Assembly (NCBI RefSeq): GCF_040371755.1
Contig: NZ_BAABWE010000001.1
Location: 124,001 to 188,000 of the forward strand
DNA: 64,000 nucleotides
DNA from: Bermanella sp040371755
GTDB lineage: Bacteria; Pseudomonadota; Gammaproteobacteria; Pseudomonadales; Oceanobacteraceae
Reading direction: 5' to 3'
In this document: piece after piece, positions 62,899-64,000 of the stretch
How positions within the stretch are numbered: position 1 is the first letter of the stretch
Layout: the number at the start of each line of letters is the position of its first letter
Notes under the pieces: model-generated
What the model saw: only the letters and a program-made list of their open reading frames with translations
Told to the model about the DNA's origin: nothing
Databases searched by the model: none
Position numbers and translations under genes: made by a program

Positions 62899-63268
62899 AG
62901 GCTTCACCTTATTAGAGGTAATGATTGCTCTGACTATTTTTGCTTTAATTGCCTCTACATTATCTAAAGCATCAGCCCTAGCCGTGGATAATCAAATACA
63001 CCTAGAGCGCAAGCTGCTAGCCACTTGGATTGCAGAAAATGAAATTATTGAAATGCGTTCTTCTGCTTTTTCAGCCATCACTAAAAAGAAAAAAGATATA
63101 AAGTTCAGTGAGCGCAAATGGATCATTGAAATTAACGCCAAACCTAAAAAGAATTTCTCAGGCATGCCAATTCCCCTAGAGATTAAAGAGGTTTCCGTAG
63201 CTGTCAGCTTGGCAGAAAATCCTGATAGTCCACTGCAAACCCTAACTACGTATATCGCCAATGATTAA
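62885..63268 (+). CDS. gspI: Type II secretion minor pseudopilin GspI
   Basis: A 127-residue pseudopilin with leader MKSNKG and mature FTLLEVMIALTIFALIASTLSKA. ATWIAENEIIEMRS is the conserved GspI helix that contacts GspJ/GspK at the pilus tip. The ATG at 62885 gives the proper leader; the open frame extends 12 codons upstream inside gspH. It overlaps gspJ by 8 bases. Confidence 0.92.
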   Translation: MKSNKGFTLLEVMIALTIFALIASTLSKASALAVDNQIHLERKLLATWIAENEIIEMRSSAFSAITKKKKDIKFSERKWIIEINAKPKKNFSGMPIPLEIKEVSVAVSLAENPDSPLQTLTTYIAND

Positions 63269-63998
63269 ATCTCAGTCCGGCTTTACATTACTAGAAGTAT
63301 TACTGGCTGTGTCAATTACAGCTTTAATTGGCGTAGGTGCAAGCCAGCTATTAACCAGTACTGCCAGCACTAAAAACGCAACCGAACAACGAGCAAAACA
63401 GCTTAAAGAAATACAGCGAATGGACTTTTGGGTGAAGCGTGATTTAACACAAATCGCAGGACGCAAAACTCGTGATGTCTATGGTCAACATATTGACCAA
63501 CTATTCAGTACCGGTAGTGATTATCTCATAGAGTTTACCCGTTCAGGCTTGGCCTCTTTACCAAGTTTTGGTGATGAGGGAAAGCGAACCTCTCGCTCAA
63601 ATATGCAGCGTGTCGCCTATGCCGTTAGAGGGCACGGTAGTGAGTACTGTAAAGATGTTCCTAAACCCTTTGATGAAAATGAAGATACATCAGACAAGCA
63701 ATGCTTGGTTAGAATTTATTGGCCTGTTTTAGATTTGGCATCAGACTCAGAGCCACTTGTTCAACTCTTAATGGAAGAAGTAGAAGACGTTAGGTTTTTT
63801 TATCGTGGCCAGTTAGTGGATTTTGTAACCCCTTCAAATAGCGTGCGTAGCGATAGTTGGCAAGAAGACTGGCCCGGACCATATCTTACCGGCTCACTAA
63901 CGCCAGATTTAGTGCAGTTAAAGGTACAAATCACCACAAAAAAACTTGGTGAAATTACCCGCTTATACGAGGTGCCGCGTTTTGCATTCACCGAATAA
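63261..63998 (+). CDS. gspJ: Type II secretion minor pseudopilin GspJ
   Basis: A 245-residue pseudopilin with leader MIKSQSG and mature FTLLEVLLAVSITALIGVGASQLL. The soluble domain shows RMDFWVKRDLTQIAGRKTRD and VEDVRFFYRGQ, typical of GspJ. It is complete; the window ends two bases after its stop, so gspK and the rest of the cluster probably continue beyond. Confidence 0.93.
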   Translation: MIKSQSGFTLLEVLLAVSITALIGVGASQLLTSTASTKNATEQRAKQLKEIQRMDFWVKRDLTQIAGRKTRDVYGQHIDQLFSTGSDYLIEFTRSGLASLPSFGDEGKRTSRSNMQRVAYAVRGHGSEYCKDVPKPFDENEDTSDKQCLVRIYWPVLDLASDSEPLVQLLMEEVEDVRFFYRGQLVDFVTPSNSVRSDSWQEDWPGPYLTGSLTPDLVQLKVQITTKKLGEITRLYEVPRFAFTE

Positions 63999-64000
63999 TA

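Overview
The window looks like chromosomal core DNA of an AT-rich marine gammaproteobacterium of the Pseudomonadales/Oceanospirillales type. The lineage call is inference, based on FimL, ThrH, an iron-sulfur (APS-type) CysH, a sulfite reductase of the Pseudomonas CysI type and a PsrA-like operator at the ETF genes. I see no phage, transposon, integron, CRISPR array, tRNA or rRNA gene. I annotate 58 protein genes; only two gaps between genes exceed 300 bases.

Layout. 0.1-4.5 kb: a lipoprotein type-B carboxylesterase and a 7TMR-DISM/GGDEF/EAL signalling protein. 4.6-8.9 kb: gltX followed closely by manC-, kdsC- and kdsB-type genes for nucleotide-sugar and Kdo precursors. 8.8-9.3 kb: a divergent sulA-like SOS gene with two LexA-type boxes. 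9.4-17.7 kb: the tig-clpP-clpX-lon-hupB-ppiD protein quality-control block, with RpoH-type promoter matches before lon and clpX. 17.8-23.6 kb: a Yej-type peptide ABC importer with two separate ATPases. 23.7-29.6 kb: mltD, a YafS-like methyltransferase, rnhA, dnaQ, fimL and a two-TM protein. 29.7-34.5 kb: an SCP2 protein, sohB, an AcuI/YhdH-type reductase, a CPA2 antiporter lacking an RCK domain, and a small secreted cysteine-rich alpha/beta hydrolase. 34.6-45.9 kb: assimilatory sulfur genes (DUF934, cysI, a TauE exporter, cysB, cysH) interleaved with nfuA, purEK, a DAHP synthase, a small HTH protein, a universal stress protein, thrH and pabB. 46.1-50.9 kb: divergent ppsR/ppsA, a hydrolase-fold protein without its nucleophile serine, and rraA. 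50.9-55.2 kb: rapA, a radical SAM protein and a DUF1285 protein. 55.3-59.0 kb: ETF-ubiquinone oxidoreductase divergent from etfBA across a perfect 20-bp palindrome. 59.2-64.0 kb: type II secretion genes gspE-F-G-H-I-J.

How it fits together. Most genes are housekeeping. The secreted hydrolase and the T2SS operon could be functionally linked, since T2SS exports folded, disulfide-bonded hydrolases, but they lie 25 kb apart and the link is inference. The most informative signals beyond gene names are regulatory: the paired SOS boxes at sulA, the PsrA-like palindrome at the ETF locus, the heat-shock promoters and the stem-loop in the hydrolase leader. I found no clearly new multi-gene system. The compact polyester-hydrolase-like enzyme, the serine-less hydrolase-fold protein and the FimL/two-TM pair are the best candidates for follow-up.
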